Origin: Turnera subulata
Lineage: Eukaryota > Streptophyta > Magnoliopsida > Malpighiales > Passifloraceae
Reading direction: 5' to 3'
Assembly: GCA_028386065.3 (NCBI GenBank)
Contig: JAKUCV010002480.1
Coordinates: 5,312 to 69,311 of the forward strand
DNA length: 64,000 nucleotides
The notes beneath the pieces are model-generated. The model had not been told where the DNA came from and made no database searches. It saw only the letters and a program-made list of their open reading frames with translations. A program made the translations under genes and the position numbers. Shown piece after piece: positions 35,343-46,301 of the stretch. Position 1 is the stretch's first letter. Every line of letters starts with the position of its first letter.

Positions 35343-35354
35343 GCTCTGCTACCA
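35343..35354 (-). promoter_or_regulatory. Primer-binding site of Copia C
   Basis: On the minus strand it reads TGGTAGCAGAGC, followed by CG, two bases inside the 5' LTR. It differs by one base from the plant initiator-Met consensus. Confidence 0.8.
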
Positions 35355-35356
35355 CT

Positions 35357-35901
35357 TGTTGGGAAAATCGGGTAAATTCCCCACTACAAAAAACTAGTGA
35401 ATTGATCTGATTCGATAATTTCCAGGAAAGATGGCCTAGCCAATCTCCTTAGACAGAATAATCATTCCAAGATAAATCCCCAGGAAAGACTGGAGGAACA
35501 GTGGCTCACTTAAAACCCAGCCTCCTAGACAGGACTCACTTGCACAGTGTTATAATTCACAACCTATACCCGACAAAGGCGGCGTAGCCGGCCAATGTTG
35601 AATACTAAGCAAAATAAACAAATGCGGAAAATAAAGGCAGAATAATAAAGAAAGAACACACTCAAAAATTGATAACGGAGTTCGGCCAATTTTTGCCTAC
35701 GTCTCCGGAGCACCACTAGAAAAGGGTCTGCTCTTTTTACTAGGAGAAGATTATTTAGTACAATTATTAGGATACAATTATACTCTAATATTTGGGATGT
35801 TTAACTAAGGGAAGGGGGAGTTCTATTTATAACAAAACAAAACTCCCCAAACCCACTTCTCAATTGATGTGGGATTCAAAACAAAACACCACTATTCAAC
35901 A
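35357..35901 (-). repeat. 5' LTR of Copia C (545 bp)
   Basis: It matches 21646-22249 except for scattered substitutions and two missing copies of the 30-bp GGCGG motif. Confidence 0.92.
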
Positions 35902-36327
35902 GCACTCGGATTTTTGAATGCAGGAAAGTTTCTATGCATTGTTCATATCCAGGACCTGGGTTTGTATGATGTTGAGACTGGAACAATGGTTATTGTGTTT
36001 GGTTGCCAAACTATTGTGGGGTTTGGGCAGAGTTACACGGAGATTTTAGCATTGCTTTTGAGTTGCAATTAATTCCTGTGTAGCCGTTGGTCCACAGAGT
36101 TTCAGAATAAGTTCAATCGTGACAGAGCAATAATGAAAGCTGTATAGCAGCATTGACCGTGTGGGTTAAGAGCATAGGAAAGGATAGGAAGGAAACCAAG
36201 AGCCATATAGAAGAAGAGTATAATTGAGTGTTTCTCATTTATAATTTTCCACTAAACAATATTTACACAGAAAAAAGGCAAATTATTGCCGCACAAAACT
36301 GTTTTCCGAGAGTGGTTAGCTCTATCT
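35902..36327. other. SAUR 3' flank with an open frame interrupted by Copia C
   Basis: A plus-strand frame of about 55 codons (35902-36072, ending LALLLSCN) reads in phase with 21593-21645 on the other side of Copia C. Before the insertion, a frame of about 75 codons with two hydrophobic stretches would have existed. No family is recognised and it may be chance. The rest is the 3' region of the next SAUR. Confidence 0.3.
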
Positions 36328-36609
36328 CTATGATTTACTCAAGTAAGACATAACATCAAGGAAAGCCTCTTCTCTGTAGGGAAGTGTCAAACCACCCATT
36401 GGATGATGGTAACCAAACTCGTCTTCAGCTTTATTGAGCAAATCTTGAAATGTGGGGTGGTTCAAATATGTTACAGGAACTACATATCTCCTCTTCTCAT
36501 TTTCCCCAACATAGACTACTATGAACCCTTTTGGTACCGATTTGGTTGTGGCTGAGACAGACCATCGGATACTTTGCTTCGCAAGAACACTAGGCAAACG
36601 GATAGCCAT
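36328..36609 (-). CDS. SAUR family protein, subtype 1, 93 aa
   Basis: An intact single-exon auxin-inducible small protein; close relatives are annotated as auxin-induced protein 10A5/15A/X10A-like. It shows the variable N terminus [18 protein letters not shown], the core [32 protein letters not shown], and the C-terminal [23 protein letters not shown]. The usual Cys in LPCREE is Tyr here. The core lacks signal peptide and membrane segment. In studied members such proteins bind PP2C.D phosphatases and raise plasma-membrane H+-ATPase activity. The TATA box is at 36717-36727 (minus), about 110 bp upstream, and the CACATGG module is at 36821-36840. Its distal promoter was entered by the retroelement cluster at 36957. 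Confidence 0.93.
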   Translation of the reverse strand: MAIRLPSVLAKQSIRWSVSATTKSVPKGFIVVYVGENEKRRYVVPVTYLNHPTFQDLLNKAEDEFGYHHPMGGLTLPYREEAFLDVMSYLSKS

Positions 36610-36956
36610 GGGGATCTTTATTGATGTATGTAAGGAATAGAGACTTTCTTAAAGGCTTGTAGCTCAAAGGAAAGTTGAAAGCACAAGGACTTGGTGACTG
36701 GCGAGCTAAGCCTGGAGATATATATAGATGAAATGGTATGCGGAAAATCGTTCAGAATCAAGAGTTAGATGCTAAAAGCCAGTTGGCTTGTGTCTGCAGA
36801 AAGACAGTGCGGAATAATGTATCACATGGTCCTATCCTTCAAGAAATCAGAAAATACTAGCGACTCAAAAACTTTGCAATCCGGGTCTACATGTTGGAAA
36901 CTAACCTATCCCACTATTGCAAATGATAGCCTATAGATGAAAAATTGGGAAAAAAA
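36610..36956 (-). promoter_or_regulatory. Promoter of the SAUR at 36328
   Basis: TATATATAG is at 36719-36727 and the conserved module ATCACATGGTCCTATCCTTC at 36821-36840. The sequence is homologous to 43122-43480 and 63051-63410. The homology is broken at 36957 by the retroelement cluster and resumes at 38451. Confidence 0.75.
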
Positions 36957-38450
36957 TGTTAGATTTTAGAGAACACAAAGATAGAGTTCCCTTTTTGTCA
37001 TGAAAGGAAGAACCGAAAGACAGATCACCAAAGATAGAGTTTCCTTATGATTAGGAAACTCAAACCAAAGCTAAAAGATTGTTTCCTTTGATCAGAAAAC
37101 CTAAAGATGTGGAGGAGGAAAGGAAACTAAAGAGTTAATCCATTCCAGCTCAAAGGTAAACAGGCCCGTAAAGACATAAGGCTCCGCTACCATGTTAAAA
37201 GACACAAAGATAAAGTTTTCCTTTGAGTAGGAAACTCATATTCAAAAGCTAAAAGATAATTTTTCGAAAGACAGAGTTTCCCTTGATGAGGTAACTTTCA
37301 AAGCTAAAAGATAGTCATCAAAGATGACTCTAAAGATATGGAGGAGGAAAGGAAACTGAAACGTTAATATTAACGTTTCTAAAAAAAAAAATATTGAGTT
37401 GGAATGGATTAACGTTTCAGTTTCCTTTCCTCCTCCATATCTTTAGATTTTCTGATCAAAGGAAACAATCTTTTAGCTTTGGTTTGAGTTTCCTAATCAT
37501 AAGGAAACTCTATCTTTGGTGATCCATCTTTCGGTTCTTCCTTTCCTGACAGAAAGGGAACTCTATCTTTGTGTTCTTTAAAATCTAACATGGTAGCGGA
37601 GCCCCATGATCTTACGGGACCTGTTAACCAATCGTTTGCTGCTATAACATCTTTTGATGTTTATCTTTGAGGAAAAAAAAAGGCTTTTTGAATTGCAGGA
37701 TTTGGATGAAGGTAGCTATGAAGAAAAAAATTTACAAGAGATTGCTGCTGCAGAATTACGGTTGCAGCAAACTTTGGAGTGCTGCAGAATTTCAGTTGCA
37801 GCAAACTTTGGGGTGTTACAAATTACGGTTGCAGCAAAACTTTGGAGCTTTGGTTGAGAAAATTTGGAAGAAAAGAGATATATTGGGAGCTTTAGTGAAA
37901 GCCCTCACTTTTGTGAAATCTTAATGTGCTAAAGAAAGATCTCAAGAGGATGCTGGAGAAGAATCATGGTAGCAGCAAACTTTGCAGCTTTGAAGCGTTG
38001 GTTAAAGATATTTGATGCTCAGGATGCATAAGCTGAGTGGAGGTCTAGGCAATAGGATCAAGGGGGAGTGTTGGAGTTGAGTTGATCCTATTGCAGGGTT
38101 AAAGTTGACGATTGATCTAGAAAGTTACAGAAAAAAATAAAATTCTAGAAAATTCTAAAATTCTGGAGAGTTCTTTTATGAATTTTGTATGGACTGTAAC
38201 GTGTACTCATAATGTACACCAATTATGTCTATAAATATGAGATGTATGTAACCGAAAATATTGAGTTGGAATGGATTAACGTTTCAGTTTCCTTTTCTCC
38301 TCCATATCTTTAGAGTCATCTTTGATGACTATCTTTTAGCTTTGGAAGTTACCTCATCAAGGGAAACTCTGTCTTTCGGAAAATTATCTTTTAGCTTTTG
38401 AATATGAGTTTCCTACTCAAAGGAAAACTCTATCTTTGTGTCTTTTAACA
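36957..38450. mobile_element. Head-to-head cluster of two small LTR elements
   Basis: The right half (about 37395-38450, plus) has a 5' LTR part ending CTAACA at 37590, primer site TGGTAGCGGAGCC (37591), about 460 bp of interior, polypurine AAGGGGGAG and a 3' LTR (38069-38450). The left half (36957-37380, minus) has an LTR part, primer site GGCTCCGCTACCA (37180-37192) and another LTR part. The halves form a large inverted repeat centred near 37371. A-tracts flank the cluster (AAAAAA and AAAAAAA), fitting an A-rich target. The interior encodes no recognisable protein; it holds three copies of a repeat with GCAGCAAACTTTGG (37735-37850). Confidence 0.7.
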
Positions 38451-39512
38451 AAAAAAACAATTGGCTAACAAATTTCCAATGCTGATATAGAAGAAAGGAT
38501 AAGGGTACCTCTTGGTTAGGTTCTTGTCCGAGACATTATCAATCTAATTGTTCCTTGGATATGGAACATAGTTGGTCATGTACTTAATCTGCTTAGATTA
38601 GAGAAGAAACATACGGAAAGAAAGAAGAGTAAGAATTGACATCAGTTAGGTTTAACTTGAGTAATATAATTTGGATAGAAGTGTTTTTTGTCTTTCACTA
38701 AAAAAAGAGGTGTAGAGTTGTTTAAGCCTTTAATTGGCCCTGATTATGCTAGAAACTTCTGCCAATAAGGTCATTAGGACTAGATTTTATGGCAACCATG
38801 GAGCAAAAAGCTGGAAGCTTTTAATCACCAGAAAAAGGAATAAAGCAGAACAGAATGATGCGAGTAACTTTTGCTAGTTAATTCAAACAGCCAATTCGGA
38901 CGTGATCCAAGCTCTGGTCAGTTGCAAGGATACATGAAGTTGTGTAATGTGGATTCTTCTTATAGATTGCTCTTAAGGAATTTCAAAGGACTGAAGCGAC
39001 TTATTTAAGTCATACCTCTCAATATCTAACAGTGTACAGCCTGCTATACTCTGCTGACTATGAATACGAGCTGTTATTTGATTACTTTATAATCCGAGAA
39101 CTTTAAGCGGTTTGATGAATTATACCCATTACTACAAGCAGATAATTCGATGATCCAAATCCTTGAGAGAAATAATGGGAATATAAGTACCATGCAGTAG
39201 AATACCCCAGAATTTGGAGCTTAAACTCCATATGGTATGCAGGTCATTCTGTGCCAAATTATTGCTTAAGGTGATATTTGTTCCCCTTGATGGATCAGTA
39301 CTTGAAGTTTGAAAAATGAGTAAAGTTTATTACAGAGAGACCTGCAATGTAATCTGACGGCTTGTGACATTGAAAACAAGGGAAGAAGGACAAAATATGC
39401 TTACCAATTTTTCATCTGTAGAAAAATAATTTGAGTGTAAGATATTTACATTAATATGGTAATCTCTAATGTACAAAATTCTTTTCTACGACTATTTTCT
39501 TTTTCTTTTTCT
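38451..39512. other. SAUR spacer
   Basis: The first part continues the distal promoter of the SAUR at 36328 and is homologous to 43450-43860. The rest matches other SAUR 3' spacers. No gene is seen. Confidence 0.6.
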
Positions 39513-39774
39513 TTATGATCTACTCAACTCAGACATGACATCAAAGAAAATGTCTTCTCTGCAGGGAATCGTCAGGCCGCCCATTGGATGATCAAAACCA
39601 AACTCTTCTTCTGCTTTACTTAGCAAATCTTGAAATGATGTTTGATTCAGGTATGAGACTGGAACAACGAAACGCTTCTTCTCAGTCTCTCCAACATAAA
39701 CAACCAAGAAACCTTTTGATATTTGCTTTACTGCGGTTTTGCTTGGTAAGAACTCTACGCAAACGAATAGCCAT
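39513..39774 (-). pseudogene. SAUR pseudogene, subtype 3
   Basis: The ATG at 39772-39774 starts [17 protein letters not shown]. An extra base in the AVPKG codons (near 39718-39725) then shifts the frame. The remaining core, [41 protein letters not shown] and SELSRS, is intact in another frame. That frame opens 74 bases upstream, so a protein with an altered N terminus cannot be excluded. Compared with 44495 it also changes P to R at position 6. Decay is the simpler reading. Confidence 0.8.
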
Positions 39775-41399
39775 CTCTTAATTGAAACTGTGTTAGAGAA
39801 CTGAGGTATAGAACGGTGGCAGGTACGTTGGTCAGTGAGAGATACCACAGGGGATTTTGTGAGATTTTGTTGGTTGTAAAGCCAAGTATGTCAGAATGTA
39901 AGATATTGTTGGTTGTAAAGCCAAGTATGTGACTATGTACTAATGTATATATAAGGATGAAATGGAAACTGATAATCTTTATTACATGTAAGTAGTCAGT
40001 GGCCAAAAGCCATTTGGCAGGGAACTGCTGAAGACATAGCTCATGAATGCTTCACATAGCCCTGTCTTCCGATTAGTCCATAACTATTGTGGACAGAAAA
40101 GGAGGAAAAAAAAAAAGGAAACAAAAACAGCCTGCCCTACAATTGCATAATAATAGTCCAATAGCAGACAGAGGACAACCTGAAGAATGTAAATGAACTG
40201 CTGGATGGATATATATTGGTAATTTGATATGCAAAAATAAAGTGGCCCCTGCATTCGGTAGGTTTATGCCTGAGAGCATGAGTCCTAATTCTGAATTTAG
40301 TTGACTAGTGGAATTGGTACACAGCTGAGACAAGCGTATTCATATAGGACTAATAGAATTGATGAGCAAGCTGAGGTAGGAACTGTACTGATGTATGTAG
40401 GATCTCATCCACACCATAGTTTTACATCAAAACTGGTAATATCCATGTCTTTTCAGTTATTTCATCTTATCCACAGGTTAAACCTGACATACACATAGTT
40501 AAACAGGAGGAAATCATTTATTTGCTTCCTGAGATGAATTTATAAAATCTGCTGTCCTGAAAACGCAGAAGCTGAAAATGTCATTGTCATGATTTTCCTT
40601 TTGAGGCACTTCTCACTGTTTTCCAACAATCAATAATTATCTGAATCTAAGTGCATTGGCATTAATTGTACGGCGTGGAGTTTTCATTCTGTAGAAGAAC
40701 GGCGTAGAATCTGCTTTTCTCAAATTCTGTCAAAAAATAGTAACAAGAAAAAAAAGAAGTAAAGACGATTTTCTGCGTTCCAATGCAAATTAGATTTATC
40801 ATTTGTGAGAGCTGTAGAGATGCTGGAAACAAACCATCCTAATCCATTTCCAAAGCTTCATTATTGAATTAGCAGTGGTGCATATAGAAATAGCACTCTC
40901 ACGTAAACCAAACCATGTAAGTATATAGACATTCTTTTATCTACCTACAGAACTCCATCGAGATCTGAACGTATGATCCCTTTATCTTGGGATTCGTGTC
41001 TAATAACGCAGGACATAATTCGGACGTGAAGGATGAAATAAGCATCAGAGTTTTGAAGTGTAGCTTAGTCCACACACATGATCACATTTGTTTTCCAGAC
41101 TAAAATCCAAAGCTATTTTGCTGTTCTTGAAATTTCTCAACGATTTATCTGTTGTCAGATCAGAGTCATACCATTTCTTGGTAATCTTGCTGCTTTCAAA
41201 GGACAACAATATTCGTCAGTAAGTTTGACTTCCGTGGTACAAGAGGATAATATAGCTTTACCAAGCATGGAAATATATTTGCAATTTCTCATTTTGGAGT
41301 ACTTAACATTCACATGAGTATACTATATACATAAAAAGGCAAATCTTGCCTACAAAAATTTTCTGCGACTGCTATATATGGTCCTATATTTCCTGAATG
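39775..41399. other. Subtype 3 SAUR promoter and spacer
   Basis: A TATA box (TATATATAAGG) lies at 39945-39955 and a weak form of the conserved module (TTCACATAGCCCTGTCTTCC) at 40051-40070. From 40020 to 40560 it is homologous to 44940-45330. The rest is spacer with no supported gene; short frames at 40301 and 41078 match no family. Confidence 0.65.
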
Positions 41400-41666
41400 T
41401 TATCTACTCAACTCAGAAATAACACCTAGGAAGTCACTTTCTCCGCAAGGAATTGTCAAGCCACCTGGATGATCGAAGCCAAACTCTTCTTCAGCTATAC
41501 TGAGCAAATCTTGAAATGAGGGCTGATTCAAGTATGAGACTTGAACCACATATCGTTTTCTCTCAGTTTCCCCAACATAAACTACTAGGAAACCTTTGGG
41601 TACAGATTTGCTGGTAGCTGAAATAGACTTCTGCTTGGCAAGAACACCGGGCAAACGTATGGCCAT
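41400..41666 (-). CDS. SAUR family protein, subtype 2, 88 aa
   Basis: An intact single-exon SAUR. It begins [18 protein letters not shown], has the core [32 protein letters not shown], and ends [15 protein letters not shown]. Two local oddities occur: VPVSYL has become VQVSYL, and the Met of HPMGG is deleted (HPGG). The same deletion is in the pseudogene at 8551, so those two share a recent ancestor. The TATA box TATAAATAG is at 41795-41803 and the CACATG module at 41903-41922. Function as for other SAURs is inferred from the family; the Pro-to-Gln change could weaken it. Confidence 0.92.
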   Translation of the reverse strand: MAIRLPGVLAKQKSISATSKSVPKGFLVVYVGETERKRYVVQVSYLNQPSFQDLLSIAEEEFGFDHPGGLTIPCGESDFLGVISELSR

Positions 41667-42839
41667 AGCGTCTTTGTTGATGAATGTACGTGATGGGTCT
41701 ATAGGGAAAAAAAAAACTTAGCAGCAGGCTTGTTTCTCAAAGGAAAGCTAGTAGAGTGTGAACAACTGATGAGTTTGTGAGCCAAGAACGAGGATATAAA
41801 TAGATGAAAGGATATTGTGAAAATGTTTTAATTAGAATCACAAGTTGGAGGCCAAGTGTTGCTGCTGGGACTGCCGAAAAGAAAACATAGGCAATGAGGT
41901 CTATCACATGCTCTTGTCTTCCACCTAATCAACAAATAAGTGACTCACAGAATGCATATCCACGCCTATATTTTGGAAAACAACCTGCCCCACAAATGCA
42001 AATGGTAGCCTATGGAAGACCAGAAATAGGTTGCAAGAGTACAGTTAGATGCAAGACAATGTAAACCTTAAGGGTTTGGTATTTGCCCGATCCTTAGTTG
42101 ATGATTTTAAACTTATTTCTGGTCAATCATATTGAAGAGGTCTTTGGTAGGAGTTCGGTGAGAGACACAGCAGCTTAAGGATCACATGGTTCTGTCTTCC
42201 AACTCAGCACTTGTACAGAGGCTGGACTAGACTATGGCCAACATTGCATAAGAAAAATACAGTAGACTGGAAGAAGATGAAACAACTTCACTGAAATTTC
42301 CAGTTGATGTTTTTTATGTAGACAATCACAAGCTAAGTTCTTTCTTATTAATGAAAAATGTCTAGTTAAGTGCTTGAGTATGTGAAGTATTCAAATTTAA
42401 TATTTTTCATGGCTGCAATTGCTTGTAAAAGTTAAGTTATGCGGCTAATAGAACCAATGGCTTAGGAATTTAACATTTTCAACTATGTTGCATACTAAAG
42501 AAAGAACAGTTAAGGGGTCACGTCTAGATGATGAAATAAACTTATTAACAATGTTTAAGAAGCTGAGAGTGGAAAATGGATCAAAGCAATTTATTAGTTA
42601 ATTTCTTTAGAAGTGTAGTATTGAAATTTAAGGATAGGTTCCACTATATGCAGAGCAAGAGAGAAAGTTATATGCCCCATTGACGGAGTGGATGAAAGCA
42701 TAGGAAATATGCTTAAAACCATCTGGTAGAAGAGTAATTTCTGAAATTTTAAGTGTTTCTCATTTCAACTATTCACTGAGTATTTACAAGCAATAGGAGT
42801 ACAAAATTGTTCTCTCAGAGGAGTTCATCCTTGACTTTA
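41667..42839 (-). promoter_or_regulatory. Promoter of the SAUR at 41400 and spacer
   Basis: TATAAATAG lies about 135 bp upstream of the ATG and the module ATCACATGCTCTTGTCTTCC at 41903-41922. A second related block, ATCACATGGTTCTGTCTTCC, lies near 42181-42200. The rest is the 3' flank of the next SAUR; no gene is seen. Confidence 0.7.
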
Positions 42840-43121
42840 TTATGATCTACTCAAACAAGACATAACATCAAGGAAAGCTTCTTCTCTGCAGGGAAGTGTC
42901 AAACCACCCATTGGATGATGGTAACCAAACTCGTCTTCAGCCCTACTAAGCAAATCCTGAAATGTGGGGTGGTTCAAGTATGATACAGGAACTACATATC
43001 TCCTCTTCTCAGCTTCCCCGACATAGACTACTAAGAATCCTTTTGGTACTGATTTGCTTGTTGCTGAAGAAGACCGTCGAAGACCTTGCTTAGCAAGAAC
43101 ACCAGGCAAACGGATAGCCAT
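42840..43121 (-). CDS. SAUR family protein, subtype 1, 93 aa
   Basis: An intact single-exon SAUR and the closest paralogue of 36328. It has [21 protein letters not shown], the core [32 protein letters not shown] and the ending [29 protein letters not shown]. All family core residues looked for are present, so this is the best-preserved subtype 1 copy. The TATA box (TATATATAG) is at 43236-43244 and the module at 43323-43342. Expected to act in auxin- or brassinosteroid-driven cell expansion by family analogy. Confidence 0.94.
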   Translation of the reverse strand: MAIRLPGVLAKQGLRRSSSATSKSVPKGFLVVYVGEAEKRRYVVPVSYLNHPTFQDLLSRAEDEFGYHHPMGGLTLPCREEAFLDVMSCLSRS

Positions 43122-44494
43122 TGGGGATCTTGTTGATATCTCTTTTCAAGAAGGAGAGAATTTTAAAGGCTTTGCTGCTCAAGGGGAAGTTGAATGCAAA
43201 AGTACTTGGTGAGTGGTAAGCAAAGCATATGGAGATATATATAGAAGAAATGGTACTTTGGAAATCTTTTAGAATCAAAAGTCATTTGGCTGTATCTGCA
43301 GAAAGATATTGCACCACAAGGTATCACATGGCCTTGTCCTCCAAGAAATCAACAAATACAAGCCTTTCAATGGGTCTACATGTTGGAAACCATCCTCCCC
43401 CACAAGTGCAAATGATAGCTCACGGACGAGTACATTTATACTTGTGGAGCAAAGAAAACCAATGTTTAACAAATACCCAATCCTGATAGAAATGCAAGGT
43501 CAGGAGAACTTCTAGGTTAGGCGCCTGTCCCAGACATTATCAGCCTAATTGACTGATTAGAGAAGAACACACGGAAAGGAAAGGAAGGGTTTACATCATT
43601 TGAGTTGTATAATTTGGAAGGATGTGTTTTTGTCTTTGGCAGCAAGCACTTCCACCAGACAAAATGTGTCAAAATTAACCGAAGAGATGTTTTAGCCTTT
43701 AAAAGATCTGATAATGCAAGTATTTACCAATGTAGAAAGAAACTTCTGCCTTTTGAGGACCTTAATACGAGATTTTACAGCATTCATGGAGAAATATGAA
43801 CTCTGCTTGATTTTTTGTTAAAAGCTTTTAATCACCAAAGGAAGAAATAACAGAGCACAAGGTTATGGGTAATTTGCAGGGTCTGTGAACCTCTTTTAGA
43901 CTTGAATTCAAGCATCAGAAAAAGGCCAATAAGCAGTTTGCTAATAAGTTCAAACAATGCAATTCATACTCAATTTACTGCAGTCAGTTACAAAGAAACA
44001 TGTATCTGATGGCTATGCCTTGCGGATTATTTCTTCATAGAATGCTCTTAAGGAACTGTCGAGGACTAAACCAAACTCTTTTAAGCCTTAACCTTCCATA
44101 TCTGATGAATGCTAAGTAGCTAACAGTAATGCCTGATTATATCTTCCGTATGAGCATGACCAGCTGCTGTTTTATGATTAGAATGTAATCTAATTTTTTT
44201 TTCAATTTCACGGATTATATCCATTATAATAAGCGGGTATTGCAATGACTCACATCCTACATGAGAGAAATCATAAGCATATAGGCGCCAGGATAAGTTT
44301 TTTTTTTTTTTTTTGGGAAGTTTGAAAAGTGAGAATAAGGTTGATAGCTGAAGGATCTATACATGCACCTGTCAGGGAAGAAAACAATAAGAAATGTGTG
44401 CAAATTTCTGTAAATATCATTTCTGTAAAATATTTACATTAATCTGGTCATCTCTAATATACAAAATTCTTTTCTAAGACTATTTTTTTTTTTC
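43122..44494. other. Subtype 1 SAUR promoter and spacer
   Basis: It holds the TATA box and the conserved module ATCACATGGCCTTGTCCTCC (43323-43342). 43122-43860 is homologous to 63051-63790. A poly-T run lies at 44298-44315. No gene is supported; the 64-codon frame at 43605 lies in repeated spacer. Confidence 0.65.
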
Positions 44495-44755
44495 TTATGA
44501 TCTACTCAATTCAGACATGACATCAAAGAAAATGTCTTCTCTGCAGGGAATCGTCAGACCACCCATTGGATGATCAAAACCAAACTCTTCTTCTGCTTTA
44601 CTTAGCAAATCTTGAAATGATGGTTGATTCAGGTATGAGACTGGAACTACAAAACGCTTCTTCTCAGTCTCTCCAACATAAACCACCAAGAATCCTTTTG
44701 GTACTGCTATACTGCGGTTTTGCTTGGCAAGAACACTAGGCAAACGAATAGCCAT
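44495..44755 (-). CDS. SAUR family protein, subtype 3, 86 aa
   Basis: An intact short-N-terminus [25 protein letters not shown], the core [31 protein letters not shown], and the ending [27 protein letters not shown]. Subtype 3 differs from the others by lacking the SATSKS segment, by RFVV for RYVV, and by EDIFFDVM. The TATA box (TATATATAAGG) is at 44881-44891 and the module ATCACATGGTCCTGTCTTCC at 44985-45004. Its upstream region was entered by Copia D about 940 bp from the ATG. Confidence 0.94.
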   Translation of the reverse strand: MAIRLPSVLAKQNRSIAVPKGFLVVYVGETEKKRFVVPVSYLNQPSFQDLLSKAEEEFGFDHPMGGLTIPCREDIFFDVMSELSRS

Positions 44756-45693
44756 CTCTTAATTGAAACTTTGTATAAGAGAATTGAGAGGAAGAATAGT
44801 GGCAGGTTTGTTGCTCAATGAGAGATATCACTGGGGATGTTGTGAGATTTGGGTGGTTTTGAGCGAAGTATGTGGGCATGTATATATAAGGATGAAATGG
44901 AAACTGATAACCTTATTACATGTAGTAAGTGGCCAGGAGCTGCCATTTGGCAAGGGAACTGTTGAAGACATAGCTCATGAATGCATCACATGGTCCTGTC
45001 TTCCGAATAGTCCATAACTATTGTGGACAGGAAAAGAAGAGGCAAAAAAAAAAGACAACCTGCCCTACAATTGCATAATAATAGGCAAATAGCCGACAGA
45101 AGACAATCTAAAGAATGTAAATGAACTGCTGGATGGATATACATCGGTATATAGATGCAAAAATAAAGTGGCCCCCTGAATTAGGTTTATGCCTGAGACC
45201 ACGAGTTCGAATTCTCAATTTTGTTGAGTAGTGGATTTGGAACACAGCTGAAACAAGTGACTTGGGGCATGTATTCATACAGGACTAACAAGATTGATGA
45301 GCAAGCTGTACAGAGGAGATCACTTCTGACATCAATTGTATCCAATGTTCAATACTTTGAATTGGACTAGTGGAACCGTTTTTACTAAGTCGTAAGAAAA
45401 GGTCAAAAAAATACTTTATACATTCTTATAGTGGAGCATATTTTTAGTGGAATTATGACTTGGTCAAAAACAAAAGAACAGTTTTCAGTCTTGCAGCCTT
45501 CAGTTGACTTTCCTGTGCAACATATGCCCCACAGCTAACCAGACTCTTCAAGATCAGAGGTAGAAATCCGCTGGCAAGAAGATATGAAATGGAGTGCCAA
45601 GGATTCATCACTGACTGAGCAGCTACACATGTTCATATGACACGAATTGAAACCGGATGCAATTTGCATGATCCTTATAAGTTTAGGCTCTCA
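44756..45693 (-). promoter_or_regulatory. Promoter of the SAUR at 44495 and spacer
   Basis: TATA box at 44881 and the full module at 44985-45004. Homologous to 39775-40560. The remainder up to the Copia D target site has no gene. Confidence 0.7.
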
Positions 45694-45698
45694 AATCT

Positions 45699-46165
45699 TG
45701 TTGAAGCATGATTACTTGCTACAAAAAATCTTGTAAAAGATCATGATATTTTGTAGTATTTTAGAATGGTCTAACCAAAGACCAAAATATCATGATACTT
45801 TATATAATTATTTAGAATAATCTAAAAAAATATCTAGATATTAATGATAGTTATCTAGAATAATCTAATAAAATATCTAGATATTAATGATAGTTATCTA
45901 GAAAAATCTAAAAAAATATCTAGATATTATGTATAAAGTTGTGGTTGTGTTAGAAAAAGACAAAAAACTAAGTTGGTGATGTACTTGTATAAATATGTCA
46001 TGTAATGCAAAATGTAGTATATGCTTTCCTAGATTGAAATAAGTGTTGCTCCTCTCCTCTGTTTTCCTCTGTTTTTTGCAAGTCCTTATTTTTTTCTTTC
46101 TTTGCATAATTAAATACCAACACAAGCTTTTCTCAAATACACCCTTCTTACAATTTTTTCCTTCA
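45699..46165 (+). repeat. 5' LTR of Copia D
   Basis: It starts TGTTGAAGCATG and ends TTCCTTCA. It contains several copies of TATCTAGA/ATAATCTA-type AT-rich repeats (45800-45930). Confidence 0.93.
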
Positions 46166-46167
46166 AT

Positions 46168-46179
46168 TGGTAGCGGAGC
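46168..46179 (+). promoter_or_regulatory. Primer-binding site of Copia D
   Basis: TGGTAGCGGAGC, two bases after the 5' LTR; same variant as in Copia A, E and F. Confidence 0.8.
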
Positions 46180-46301
46180 ATATTTGTTCTTAAGGGACCA
46201 TAAACCCCAAAAATACAATACTTACAATCTCTCCCATAAACACAAACCCATAAACTCAGCTTCACTATAACTTAGAAAAATTTCTAATTTTTCTATCCTT
46301 C

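Larger units (their letters stand above)
21646..35901 (-). mobile_element. Copia element C, decayed, split by a solo LTR
   Basis: LTRs lie at 21646-22249 and 35357-35901, with the 5-bp target duplication GCACT (21641-21645 and 35902-35906). The polypurine tract CCAAGGTGGAGA (minus strand) adjoins the lower LTR and the primer-binding site TGGTAGCAGAGCCG adjoins the upper one. Gag is interrupted by the solo LTR at 26224-35143. The insert carries multiple frame breaks. Confidence 0.93.
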
